Positions 1 to 5,792 of a stretch of 5,799 nt of DNA are shown piece by piece. Position numbers and translations under genes: made by a program. Numbering within the stretch: the stretch's first letter is position 1; each line of letters opens with the position of its first letter. Origin of the DNA: Sulfurimonas sp. (GTDB taxonomy: Bacteria > Campylobacterota > Campylobacteria > Campylobacterales > Sulfurimonadaceae); the NCBI GenBank assembly GCA_024762705.1, contig JANTGW010000067.1, positions 1 through 5,799 on the forward strand, in the 5' to 3' direction. The notes under the pieces are model-generated. The model was given only the letters and a program-made list of their open reading frames with translations. It was not told where the DNA came from and searched no databases.

Positions 1-1049
1 ACATCGCTTCTGCAAATCAGGCAAAAATTTCTCGTGATTTCGCAAAAAAACACCAACTCAAAAACTATTTTGATGAAAAAGACATGGGAATCGAACATGC
101 TCTTTTACCGGAAAAAGGCCTAATAGTTCCAGGAGACGTAATCATCGGAGCAGATTCGCATACATGTACACACGGTGCACTAGGAGCATTCTCAACAGGT
201 ATGGGTTCTACTGACCTTGCATTTGCCATGATAACCGGAGGAAACTGGTTCAAAGTTCCTGAGTCTATCAAAGTCGTACTTTCCGGAAAACCGGGAAAAT
301 ACACAACAGGTAAAGATATTATCCTAGAAATCATTCGTTTGATCGGAGTTGACGGCGCACTTTACAAAACTTTAGAGTTTACAGGCAGCACGATTGAGCA
401 TTTGAGCATGGATGACAGATTTTCTATGTGTAATATGGCGATTGAAGCCGGTGCGAAAAACGGTATCGTTGCTTATGACGACATTACTGCAGAATTTTTG
501 GCAGATAAAAACCTTGCACGTGAGCCTCGCATTCACTACTCTGATGACGACGCTGAGTATGTGCAAGTGTTGGAGATAGATGTTGCCAAACTTGATCCTG
601 TCATTGCCTACCCGTTCTTGCCGTCTAACGGACACTCTGTAAACCAGGCTGTAAAAGAGCACATCAAAGTGGACCAGGCTTTCATCGGAAGCTGTACAAA
701 CGGCCGTTTAGCTGATTTGAAAGTAGCAGCTGAAATTCTTAAAGATCAAAAAGTACATCCTGATGTTCGTTTGATTGTCACACCGGGAACACAAAAGATT
801 CTTCGCGAAGCAAGTCATCTTGGCTATATTGACATCATCGTAGATGCCGGCGGTGTTGTTTCAAACCCTACTTGCGGTGCCTGTCTTGGCGGTTATATGG
901 GAATTTTAGGAGATGAAGAGGTAGCCATTTCAACGACGAACAGAAACTTTGTCGGTCGTATGGGGAGCCGCTCTTCCAAAGTCTATTTGGCGAACTCTGC
1001 AGTTGCGGCAGCATCAGCAATTACAGGTTATATAACAGATCCAAGATAA
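1..1049 (+). CDS. leuC: 3-isopropylmalate dehydratase large subunit LeuC, 5'-truncated by window edge
   Basis: This is the large subunit of isopropylmalate isomerase. With LeuD it interconverts 2- and 3-isopropylmalate in leucine synthesis, in the cytoplasm, using a 4Fe-4S cluster as in aconitase. The open frame runs back to the window edge: the first full codon is at base 3, and the codons before the first ATG (84) still encode family sequence (SRDFAKKH...NYFDEKD). The gene therefore starts outside the window and the ATG at 84 is internal. About 348 residues are present; the shorter LeuC type is about 420, so roughly 70 N-terminal residues are missing. The family motif [15 protein letters not shown] lies near 147-190. 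The three predicted cluster-ligand cysteines are all present: GSCTNGR (Cys codon 693) and [10 protein letters not shown] (Cys codons 873 and 882). The C-terminal GRMGSR...[12 protein letters not shown] segment is also typical. It looks like the LeuC/HacA-like form rather than the 466-residue enterobacterial form. No leuD is visible downstream. Confidence 0.95.
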   Translation, partial: IASANQAKISRDFAKKHQLKNYFDEKDMGIEHALLPEKGLIVPGDVIIGADSHTCTHGALGAFSTGMGSTDLAFAMITGGNWFKVPESIKVVLSGKPGKYTTGKDIILEIIRLIGVDGALYKTLEFTGSTIEHLSMDDRFSMCNMAIEAGAKNGIVAYDDITAEFLADKNLAREPRIHYSDDDAEYVQVLEIDVAKLDPVIAYPFLPSNGHSVNQAVKEHIKVDQAFIGSCTNGRLADLKVAAEILKDQKVHPDVRLIVTPGTQKILREASHLGYIDIIVDAGGVVSNPTCGACLGGYMGILGDEEVAISTTNRNFVGRMGSRSSKVYLANSAVAAASAITGYITDPR

Positions 1050-1052
1050 TTC

Positions 1053-1061
1053 TGGTATACT
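1053..1061 (+). promoter_or_regulatory. Extended -10 promoter candidate for ompA
   Basis: TGGTATACT matches an extended -10 (TGn followed by a TATAAT-like hexamer, 5 of 6). It lies just after the leuC stop and 27 bases before the ompA start. No -35 consensus is seen at the usual distance, as is common for sigma-70 promoters in Campylobacterota. Transcription would start near 1068, giving a leader of about 20 bases containing the AAGGA ribosome site at 1078-1082. This is inferred from sequence only. Confidence 0.5.
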
Positions 1062-1088
1062 TGCGTTATCACAACTTAAGGACAAACC

Positions 1089-2285
1089 ATGAAAAAAAGA
1101 GTATTACTTTCACTGCTGTTAGCAGGCACACTTGTTGGAGCGAACGATTACAAATATGAAATCTCTCCAATGATAGGCTACAATGTTGCAGAAGGCAACA
1201 TAGGACTTGAAGATGACGGTCATTTTACAGGCGGAGCTGAATTTCAGTACAACTACCCAGATAGCAAGATAGCTGCAGAACTTTCTGTACTTTACTCTCC
1301 GGATGCAGACTATAAAGGTATAGGGGCAGGAGACACTTCTATTACACGTACTCTTGTTAATGCGGTTTACACATTTGACAATGTGAAGAGTGTTACGCCT
1401 TTTGCAAAAGTCGGTGCCGGATATGAATTTGTAAGCAATGAGATCAATAATTACAATGAAGACGGATTTGTTCTCGATGCAGGTGTCGGCGTGAAAGTTC
1501 CACTTGCAAAAGCATGGGCATTCAAAGCAGAAGCTATCTACCTTGCAAAAGTTGACAACGAGCATAATGCAAATGCTGACAGTAACTTAGTCGGGCTTAT
1601 AGGTCTTACTTATTCTTTTGGAGCAACAGCACAAAAAGAGATAGCAGTCGTAGAAAAACCAAAAGTTGACAGTGATGGTGATGGTGTCTATGATGAATTT
1701 GATAAATGTCCTAATACACCTAAAGGAACTAAAGTTGATACAAAAGGATGTAAACTTTTCCTTGATGATGACAAAGACGGTATTGAAAACAGTTTAGACA
1801 AATGTCCAAATACTCCTGAAGGAGCTAAAGTTGATACAAAAGGATGTAAACTTTTCCTTGATGATGACAAAGACGGTGTTGAAAACAGTTTGGACAAATG
1901 CCCAAACACTCCACTCGGAGCAGCTGTAGATCAGAATGGTTGTCCGGAAACAATTAACTTAAGTATAAACTTTGAAAACAACTCTTATGTGGTAAAAGAG
2001 GCATCACTTGCTAAAGTTGACAAGTTTGCAGACTTTTTGAAAAAATACAAAAACTATACTGCTGAAATCGTAGGTTATACAGATAGCAGAGGAAGTGCAG
2101 CATACAACAAAAAACTTTCTCAAAAAAGAGCGGATGAAGTAAAAAGACTTCTTGTACAAAGAGGTGTAGATGCTTCAAGACTTACAGCTGTAGGGATGGG
2201 TGAACTAAACCCTGTAGCAAGCAATGATACTGCTGAAGGTCGTGCACAAAACAGACGTATCGAAGCGAACTTAACGCTGAACTAA
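1089..2285 (+). CDS. OmpA-family outer-membrane protein with beta-barrel, TSP3-like repeats and peptidoglycan-binding domain
   Basis: This 398-residue protein probably ties the outer membrane to the cell wall. Residues 1-18 form a signal peptide (MKKR, a hydrophobic core, then VGA before Asn19). Residues about 19-178 alternate short hydrophobic strands and turns and end in TYSFGA, as expected for an outer-membrane beta-barrel. Residues 193-286 hold three 32-residue Asp-rich repeats (pattern DxDxDG...DKCPNTPxG...VD..GC), which resemble calcium-binding thrombospondin type 3 repeats. Each contributes two cysteines that probably form a disulfide. Residues about 290-398 are the OmpA C-terminal domain, with the signature GYTDSRGSAAYNKKLSQKRA. 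By family knowledge Asp332 and Arg347 would contact diaminopimelate in peptidoglycan. The start is supported by AAGGA at 1078-1082, six bases upstream. The gene probably has its own promoter after leuC and runs directly into mobA. The domain order is common in this family; the specific role is not known. Confidence 0.93.
   Translation: MKKRVLLSLLLAGTLVGANDYKYEISPMIGYNVAEGNIGLEDDGHFTGGAEFQYNYPDSKIAAELSVLYSPDADYKGIGAGDTSITRTLVNAVYTFDNVKSVTPFAKVGAGYEFVSNEINNYNEDGFVLDAGVGVKVPLAKAWAFKAEAIYLAKVDNEHNANADSNLVGLIGLTYSFGATAQKEIAVVEKPKVDSDGDGVYDEFDKCPNTPKGTKVDTKGCKLFLDDDKDGIENSLDKCPNTPEGAKVDTKGCKLFLDDDKDGVENSLDKCPNTPLGAAVDQNGCPETINLSINFENNSYVVKEASLAKVDKFADFLKKYKNYTAEIVGYTDSRGSAAYNKKLSQKRADEVKRLLVQRGVDASRLTAVGMGELNPVASNDTAEGRAQNRRIEANLTLN
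1665..1952 (+). repeat. Three tandem 96-base repeats inside ompA
   Basis: Three copies of a 32-codon unit lie at 1665-1760, 1761-1856 and 1857-1952. Bases 1729-1781 and 1825-1877 are identical over 53 positions, and single-base differences only begin after that. The start of the first copy and the end of the third have diverged most. The units encode the Asp-rich, two-cysteine TSP3-like repeats. Such near-identity fits recent duplication or ongoing exchange between copies. Confidence 0.9.
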
Positions 2286-2870
2286 ATGCTAGATATTCCT
2301 TGTGTTATCTTTGCAGGTGGAAAAAGCAGCAGAATGGGAGAGGATAAAGCACTCCTTCCTTTTGCTGGCTTTAGTACACTAACAGAGTATCAGTACACAA
2401 GGCTCTCTCAAATTTTCTCCAACGTATACATTACATGTAAAGACAAATCAAAATTTTCCTTCAATGCAAACTTTATCGAAGATGAAAACAACACCTCTGT
2501 TTTTGCTCCCACATTTGGATTTATCAGTGCATTTCACACGCTTGATGTGCAAAGAATCTTTGTATTCAGTGTAGACACTCCTTTTATAACACAAAAAGAG
2601 ATACAAAAGATAGTACTCGCTGACAGTAGCGTTTCTTCTGATGTGACTATTGCCAAAACAGATGAAGGCATACAGCCCTTATGCGGTATCTACCATAAAA
2701 CTCTACAAGCAAAATTTTCACAAATGCTAAAAGAAAATAACCACAAACTCGGCTATCTCTTAAAGAACTCCAAAACATCTTATGTCTACTTCCCCGACAA
2801 AAAACCTTTTTTAAATATGAACCATCCCCAGGATTACAAAAAAGCTCTTGAAATTCTAACTCATTATTAA
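2286..2870 (+). CDS. mobA: Molybdenum cofactor guanylyltransferase MobA
   Basis: This 194-residue protein transfers GMP from GTP to molybdopterin-bound molybdenum, giving the MGD form used by DMSO-reductase-family enzymes such as periplasmic nitrate reductase and formate dehydrogenase. It acts in the cytoplasm. The nucleotide-binding loop [20 protein letters not shown] occupies residues 6-25, with the family's GG...SRMG.DK pattern intact. FSVDTPF (94-100) supplies the metal-binding Asp97. Further family segments are [10 protein letters not shown] (129-138) and LNMNHPQDY (176-184). The region that usually reads GPLAGI is [10 protein letters not shown] (74-83), a divergence I read as lineage variation. 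The length is normal. The start is forced: the ompA TAA stop sits immediately before this ATG in the same frame, and the next Met is inside the GTP loop. No Shine-Dalgarno sequence is evident, so translation probably depends on ribosomes finishing ompA. Confidence 0.93.
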   Translation: MLDIPCVIFAGGKSSRMGEDKALLPFAGFSTLTEYQYTRLSQIFSNVYITCKDKSKFSFNANFIEDENNTSVFAPTFGFISAFHTLDVQRIFVFSVDTPFITQKEIQKIVLADSSVSSDVTIAKTDEGIQPLCGIYHKTLQAKFSQMLKENNHKLGYLLKNSKTSYVYFPDKKPFLNMNHPQDYKKALEILTHY

Positions 2871-2878
2871 CAGCACTT

Positions 2879-2887
2879 TGCTATAAT
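2879..2887 (+). promoter_or_regulatory. Extended -10 promoter for the moaC unit
   Basis: TGCTATAAT is a perfect extended -10 (TGn plus the consensus hexamer at 2882-2887), preceded by a short T run. It lies just after the mobA stop and about 36 bases before the moaC start. There is no -35 match at 16-18 bases (a TTGAAA at 2848-2853 is too far away). Transcription would begin near 2894. This is the best promoter-like site in the window and suggests moaC starts its own transcript. Confidence 0.6.
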
Positions 2888-2923
2888 GGTGTAAAACAAT
2901 TTAACGAAAAGAGAAATCAGCTA

Positions 2924-3394
2924 ATGAACTTAACCCATCTTGATGAAAACCAAAGACCTAAAATGGTGGATGTGAGTGATAAGAACAATACAACAAGAGT
3001 GGCAGTTGCAAGCGGTATCATAGAGATGAGCCAAGATGCATACGATGCAATCGTGAGTGAAAAGACAAAAAAAGGGCCTGTATTGCAGACTGCAGTTATC
3101 GCTGCAATTATGGGAACAAAAAAAACGAGTGACTTAATTCCAATGTGCCATCCGCTTAATTTAAGTGGTATAAACTGTGATGTCGAAGAACTGCCAGAAC
3201 TTCCGGGTTTTAAACTCACAGTAACTGCAAAGCTTACAGGACAAACAGGAGTTGAGATGGAAGCACTTACAGGAACAAGTGTGGGACTTCTCACCATCTA
3301 TGACATGGTAAAGGCAATAGATAAAGGCATGATTATACGTAATGTACAACTAGAATCTAAATCAGGAGGCAAAAGTGGAGACTTTAAACGATAA
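2924..3394 (+). CDS. moaC: Cyclic pyranopterin monophosphate synthase MoaC
   Basis: With MoaA this enzyme performs the first stage of molybdenum cofactor synthesis, converting 3',8-cyclo-7,8-dihydro-GTP to cyclic pyranopterin monophosphate in the cytoplasm. At 156 residues it is close to the usual length of about 160. The N-terminal [18 protein letters not shown] (14-31) is typical. [20 protein letters not shown] (49-68), [13 protein letters not shown] (69-81) and [13 protein letters not shown] (109-121) are family signatures. Residues matching those shown to matter in the E. coli enzyme are present: Lys50, His76, Glu111, Glu113, Asp127 and Lys130, one position lower than in E. coli. The C-terminus ends in the conserved [13 protein letters not shown] weak purine-rich ribosome site (AAAAGAGAAA, 2907-2916) precedes the start. 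The last 20 bases overlap the next gene, and the SGGK codons also carry its Shine-Dalgarno sequence. Confidence 0.97.
   Translation: MNLTHLDENQRPKMVDVSDKNNTTRVAVASGIIEMSQDAYDAIVSEKTKKGPVLQTAVIAAIMGTKKTSDLIPMCHPLNLSGINCDVEELPELPGFKLTVTAKLTGQTGVEMEALTGTSVGLLTIYDMVKAIDKGMIIRNVQLESKSGGKSGDFKR
3364..3369 (+). promoter_or_regulatory. Shine-Dalgarno sequence inside moaC that sets a GTG start
   Basis: AGGAGG is a full anti-16S match with a 5-base spacer to the GTG at 3375. The first ATG in that frame lies much further in (codon 3558), so this site fixes GTG as the start of the DUF493 gene. It lies in the codons of the conserved SGGK motif of MoaC. Confidence 0.85.
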
Positions 3395-3650
3395 ACTTGA
3401 AGGCAAAAAGTTAGAGCTGGAGTATCCTTGCAATTGGTGCTACAAGGTAATAGGAAGCGAAAGAGAAGCATTAGAAAATGCCGTAAAAGATGTAATTGAC
3501 GAGCGAACACACAAACTGACTGATTCGAACAATTCAAAAACCGGTAAATATATCAGCATGAATTTAGACATGTTGGTGCATAATGAAGACGACAGAAAAT
3601 TCATCTATGATGCACTCAAAAAACATCAAGATATTAAAATGGTACTCTAG
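3375..3650 (+). CDS. DUF493 / YbeD-like small protein
   Basis: This 91-residue cytoplasmic protein resembles the DUF493 family (E. coli YbeD; 87 residues from memory), whose known structures have a small alpha-beta ACT-like fold. Supporting segments are [19 protein letters not shown] (13-31) in the position of the family's FPx.fxxKVIG strand, then a helix ([13 protein letters not shown]), the polar segment [20 protein letters not shown] (47-66), and a C-terminal [20 protein letters not shown] in place of the usual helix plus final strand. The GTG start is chosen because a perfect AGGAGG lies five bases upstream within moaC. The 20-base overlap with moaC makes translational coupling likely. 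Family members are often described as regulatory, but no established function exists and I do not assign one. From memory the moaC-DUF493 neighbourhood also occurs in other Campylobacterota, which would fit a conserved pair. Confidence 0.85.
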   Translation: METLNDKLEGKKLELEYPCNWCYKVIGSEREALENAVKDVIDERTHKLTDSNNSKTGKYISMNLDMLVHNEDDRKFIYDALKKHQDIKMVL

Positions 3651-3659
3651 GAGAGCAAT

Positions 3660-4706
3660 ATGGATAATAATCAAACTTTGCCAACAGAATTAAAAAAGGC
3701 ATACAATCGTAGATATAAAAGCATAGAAAAACGAGTTGCGCATGCACTCAAAGATGCTAAAGTAAAACCAGAGGGGTTGTCATTAAATGAAATGAAAATT
3801 TTAGCTGATACTTTTGTCGAAGAAGAAACACATGTTCTAAAAGAAGATGTTGAAAAACTGCTGGAACAGAAAGAAGCTATAGAAAGAGCCTTACATAAAA
3901 AATCAGAAGATCTGCAGCTGACAAAATATACCGTCTTTAATGCTCTAGAAGATCAGTTCAAAGATTCCAAAGCCATCCATATGCTTCATCAAATCAAATT
4001 GCAGTCAATCGACTTGTATGATATGCTCAGCGAAATGGTAGAATCAGCAATCATTACCGCTTTGGAAAAAGATACTGACGGAGATCTCAATGACTCAATC
4101 AAAGAGGTAATAAAAGATCTTACTTACGAATCCATTAAAGAAGGTTCTCTCAACACAATACGTGTGAGAAAAATTCTCTCAACAATTCTTGCAACCACTA
4201 TAGAAATTGCAGAAGCTACTCCGACAAAAGCTGAAGAAATTTTATCAGCAACACTTAAGGGGATGCGTAGCGGCTTGATCAAATCTATAGACAGGTTCAA
4301 ACAAAGACTTGCTTATATGCCTGTTGAAGCAAAACATATACTTATAGAGGATTATGATACGATTATAGAAGATTTAAATCAAACAGACACTCTCTTTTCA
4401 CAGATTATTATCACGCAGGCTTCTCAAAGTTCACAACTTATACGGAAAATACTTCTAGAACTCAACAAAGAGATGCGTTATGACCTTGAAGAACTGGTTC
4501 TGATATCTAAAGAAACTGCCGATATCATTAAAGAAAAGTTTTCAAATTTTGCAAAAATAGCAGTAAAAAAAGCAGATGTCGCCCTGCATTCTCCGAAAGC
4601 ACAAGAAGCAAAAAAAATGGGAATTCAAGCGTGGGAAGTTGCTAGAGCTGCTCTAGGAAATGCGATTAAGTCTGCAAAAGACGCTATTGACAAAAAAGAA
4701 AAATAA
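3660..4706 (+). CDS. Uncharacterised all-helical cytoplasmic protein (possibly DUF6781-like)
   Basis: I do not recognise a function for this 348-residue protein. There is no signal peptide, no convincing membrane segment, no cysteine and no enzyme motif. The sequence reads as almost continuous charged amphipathic helix. Residues about 43-86 (ADTFVEEETHVLKEDVEKLL and onward) have heptad-like spacing suggesting a coiled coil. Residues 113-215 are richer in small and hydrophobic residues and contain two similar helical segments (around 148-162 and 192-206). Residues about 296-348 are an Ala/Lys-rich amphipathic tail ending in AIDKKEK. This general look recalls proteins labelled DUF6781 in sulfur-oxidising Campylobacterota, and also phasin-like granule proteins; both are guesses from composition. 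The start is firm: AGGAG at 3649-3653 overlaps the upstream TAG stop and is six bases from the ATG. It is probably co-transcribed with moaC and the DUF493 gene, although nothing in it suggests a cofactor role. Confidence 0.8.
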   Translation: MDNNQTLPTELKKAYNRRYKSIEKRVAHALKDAKVKPEGLSLNEMKILADTFVEEETHVLKEDVEKLLEQKEAIERALHKKSEDLQLTKYTVFNALEDQFKDSKAIHMLHQIKLQSIDLYDMLSEMVESAIITALEKDTDGDLNDSIKEVIKDLTYESIKEGSLNTIRVRKILSTILATTIEIAEATPTKAEEILSATLKGMRSGLIKSIDRFKQRLAYMPVEAKHILIEDYDTIIEDLNQTDTLFSQIIITQASQSSQLIRKILLELNKEMRYDLEELVLISKETADIIKEKFSNFAKIAVKKADVALHSPKAQEAKKMGIQAWEVARAALGNAIKSAKDAIDKKEK

Positions 4707-4723
4707 ATTTCATTTTAAGCTTA

Positions 4724-4734
4724 TATACTATACT
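4724..4734 (+). promoter_or_regulatory. Tandem -10-like hexamers before the DUF2231 gene
   Basis: The 56-base gap contains TATACTATACT, two overlapping TATACT hexamers (4724-4729 and 4729-4734), each matching the -10 consensus at 5 of 6. A T-rich stretch lies upstream and there is no clear -35. Bases 4728-4738 also form a short palindrome, CTATA-C-TATAG. A start near 4740 would leave a leader of just over 20 bases carrying AAAGGA (4751-4756). It is promoter-like, but only the position and motif support it. Confidence 0.45.
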
Positions 4735-4762
4735 ATAGCTCAAATACAAAAAAGGATCCACT

Positions 4763-5365
4763 ATGATGTTACACCCTGCTAGCGCACACTTCGCCATGGC
4801 TTTACCAGTAGTCGCCTCTGTTTTCGGACTTGCTTACCTTTATAGTAAAACTGAAATAATGTCTAAAATCTCTACTCGAACAACAGTTGTAGCAGCTCTT
4901 GCAATGATTGCGGCTTGGTACACAGGAAATCAAGCGGGGCCTCAAATATATGATTATCTCAGTGAGGCAGGTAAACATGAACTTATTGAACATAAAAACC
5001 TTGGTCTCTATCTTGCAATTGCCATGGGAGTCATTGCTCTTATACAAATGGCAGGCTGTAAACTGAAAAACTTTGTGCTACAGGCACTTGCAATAGTACT
5101 GCTCTTAGCCGCGACTGCCACAACATTTCTTCAGGGAAAACATGGTGGAGAGTTAGTGTATAATTATGGTATGCCTTTTAAAGCCTACCTTATACAAGAC
5201 TCTTTACATGAAGCTGTAAAAGCAGCAGATGAAGCTGAAGAGGATGATGCTAAGGTTGAGGTTTACGAAGATGCTATAGATGAAATCATGTCCGTTTCTG
5301 AAGAAGTCGATAAAATTTATGGAAACACACCTCAAGAATCAGCTGAAGATGAGGATGACGAATAA
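4763..5365 (+). CDS. DUF2231-type four-helix inner-membrane protein with acidic C-terminal tail
   Basis: This is a 200-residue membrane protein of unknown function. MMLHPASAHFAMALP at the N-terminus and GKHGGELVYNYG (125-136) match the two ends of the DUF2231 domain (HP..xHF and GGelVy.yG). Four hydrophobic helices lie at about 11-27, 41-56, 80-96 and 104-122. Lysine/arginine-containing loops at 29-39 and 100-102 should be cytoplasmic, which puts both termini, the 57-79 loop and the tail in the periplasm. His4, His9, His72, His77, His127 and His149 would then all lie on the periplasmic side. Residues 151-200 form an acidic tail with 21 Asp or Glu in 50, an addition beyond the core domain. AAAGGA at 4751-4756 serves either of two adjacent start codons (4763 or 4766); the first has the more usual spacing. 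The gene is followed after two bases by a small ORF and a toxin-like gene. Confidence 0.85.
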   Translation: MMLHPASAHFAMALPVVASVFGLAYLYSKTEIMSKISTRTTVVAALAMIAAWYTGNQAGPQIYDYLSEAGKHELIEHKNLGLYLAIAMGVIALIQMAGCKLKNFVLQALAIVLLLAATATTFLQGKHGGELVYNYGMPFKAYLIQDSLHEAVKAADEAEEDDAKVEVYEDAIDEIMSVSEEVDKIYGNTPQESAEDEDDE

Positions 5366-5367
5366 TC

Positions 5368-5505
5368 ATGTCAAATATAGACCAGGATGCAAAAAAGAAA
5401 ATGCATAAGGCTCTACAAAAGTACAAAGAGGATAAAAGCTCAGCAAAAGAGTTTTATCCTTGTGCTCAAGAACTATCTGCCTGGCTAAAAGAAAAAAACA
5501 AATAA
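5368..5505 (+). CDS. 45-residue protein, candidate antitoxin of the adjacent RelE/ParE-like gene
   Basis: This short gene begins two bases after the DUF2231 stop. It encodes MSNIDQDAKKKMHKALQKYK, then an EDKSSAKEF-type linker, and ends in AQELSAWLKEKNK. It is rich in lysine and predicted helical, with no recognised domain. A stop codon in the same frame at 5356 rules out a longer N-terminus. A GAGG at 5351-5354 is 13 bases from the ATG, rather far, so translation may be coupled to the upstream gene. Its stop overlaps the start of the next gene as TAATG (5503-5507), the classic order of an antitoxin followed by its toxin. At 45 residues it lacks room for the DNA-binding domain most type II antitoxins have. 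It could be a minimal toxin-binding helix, a shortened remnant, or an unrelated small protein. The antitoxin role is inferred from position only. Confidence 0.65.
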   Translation: MSNIDQDAKKKMHKALQKYKEDKSSAKEFYPCAQELSAWLKEKNK

Positions 5506-5774
5506 TGAAGATACTATGTACAGAACTTTTTGAAAAGCAATTTAAGGAAATTTTGCAAGAATTTGCAAAAGAAAACCTTGAAGAGACCAAAAAGTTTAAA
5601 ATGTATTTAGAGACACTCATTATAAATATTCCTACAAAAGCACAAAAGTATAAACCTTCTATCTATTTTGAAGATGAAGATATTAAAGACCTGGAACATC
5701 AAGGTTTTATTGTTCCATTTTATATTGACAAAGAGTCTGATAGTTATCTCATTTTAGGAATTATCAAAAAATAA
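5505..5774 (+). CDS. RelE/ParE-superfamily toxin-like protein
   Basis: This 89-residue protein has the size and shape of the RelE/ParE toxin fold. It opens with a strand (MKILCTE), followed by helices (LFEKQFKEILQEFAKENLEE and KKFKMYLETLIINI) and a C-terminal beta-sheet. The segment KYKPSIYFEDEDIKDL (48-63) followed by GFIVPFYIDKESDSYLILGI (67-86) resembles the YRKSIYFDDxxIRDL...GYTIPY.ID...ILGIFK pattern I recall from toxins annotated in Campylobacterota. The Arg usual before Asp-Leu is Lys here (Lys61), and the C-terminus stops short after GIIKK. I chose ATG 5505 because it overlaps the preceding stop by one base (TAATG) and begins with a strand. The alternative ATG at 5460 adds MCSRTICLAKRKKQI and would overlap the small gene by 46 bases. 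Whether it poisons translation, gyrase or nothing cannot be told from sequence. Base composition is lower in GC than the rest of the window. Confidence 0.78.
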   Translation: MKILCTELFEKQFKEILQEFAKENLEETKKFKMYLETLIINIPTKAQKYKPSIYFEDEDIKDLEHQGFIVPFYIDKESDSYLILGIIKK

Positions 5775-5775
5775 C

Positions 5776-5792
5776 TATAAACAATATTTATA
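5776..5792 (+). repeat. Short AT-only inverted repeat after the toxin-like gene
   Basis: TATAAA (5776-5781) and TTTATA (5787-5792) are reverse complements around a 5-base centre. With no G or C in the arms the hairpin would be weak, so it is not a convincing terminator. The stretch also contains a -10-like TATAAT at 5789-5794 that could serve a gene beyond the window. In such AT-rich sequence both may be chance. Confidence 0.25.

Noticed and set aside
84..86. ATG at 84 as the true start of leuC
   Set aside because: The open frame continues upstream to base 3 and encodes family-typical sequence ([15 protein letters not shown]), so this Met is internal.
1119..1565. 148-codon reverse-strand open frame inside ompA
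   Set aside because: It is a shadow of ompA: rich in Cys, Phe, Val and Ile with no domain pattern, while the + strand frame has a signal peptide and clear domains.
2917..3297. 126-codon reverse-strand open frame across moaC
   Set aside because: It is opposite a fully convincing moaC. Its Ser/Pro/Val-rich product has no recognisable motif and it has no ribosome site that I could see.
4707..4723. Terminator at the end of the helical-protein gene (TTAAGCTTA palindrome)
   Set aside because: The stem is only a few AT-rich pairs with no loop and no following T run, so it cannot be called a rho-independent terminator.
5271..5316. Possible internal promoter for the small ORF and toxin (TGCTATAGA at 5272-5280, TAAAAT at 5311-5316)
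   Set aside because: Both are imperfect -10 matches inside the AT-rich 3' end of the DUF2231 gene, without a -35 or other support. Such matches are common by chance here.
5460..5504. Longer N-terminus for the toxin-like protein starting at ATG 5460
   Set aside because: It would overlap the 45-residue gene by 46 bases and add MCSRTICLAKRKKQI, which is unlike the strand that opens RelE/ParE proteins. The ATG at 5505 gives the usual TAATG junction.
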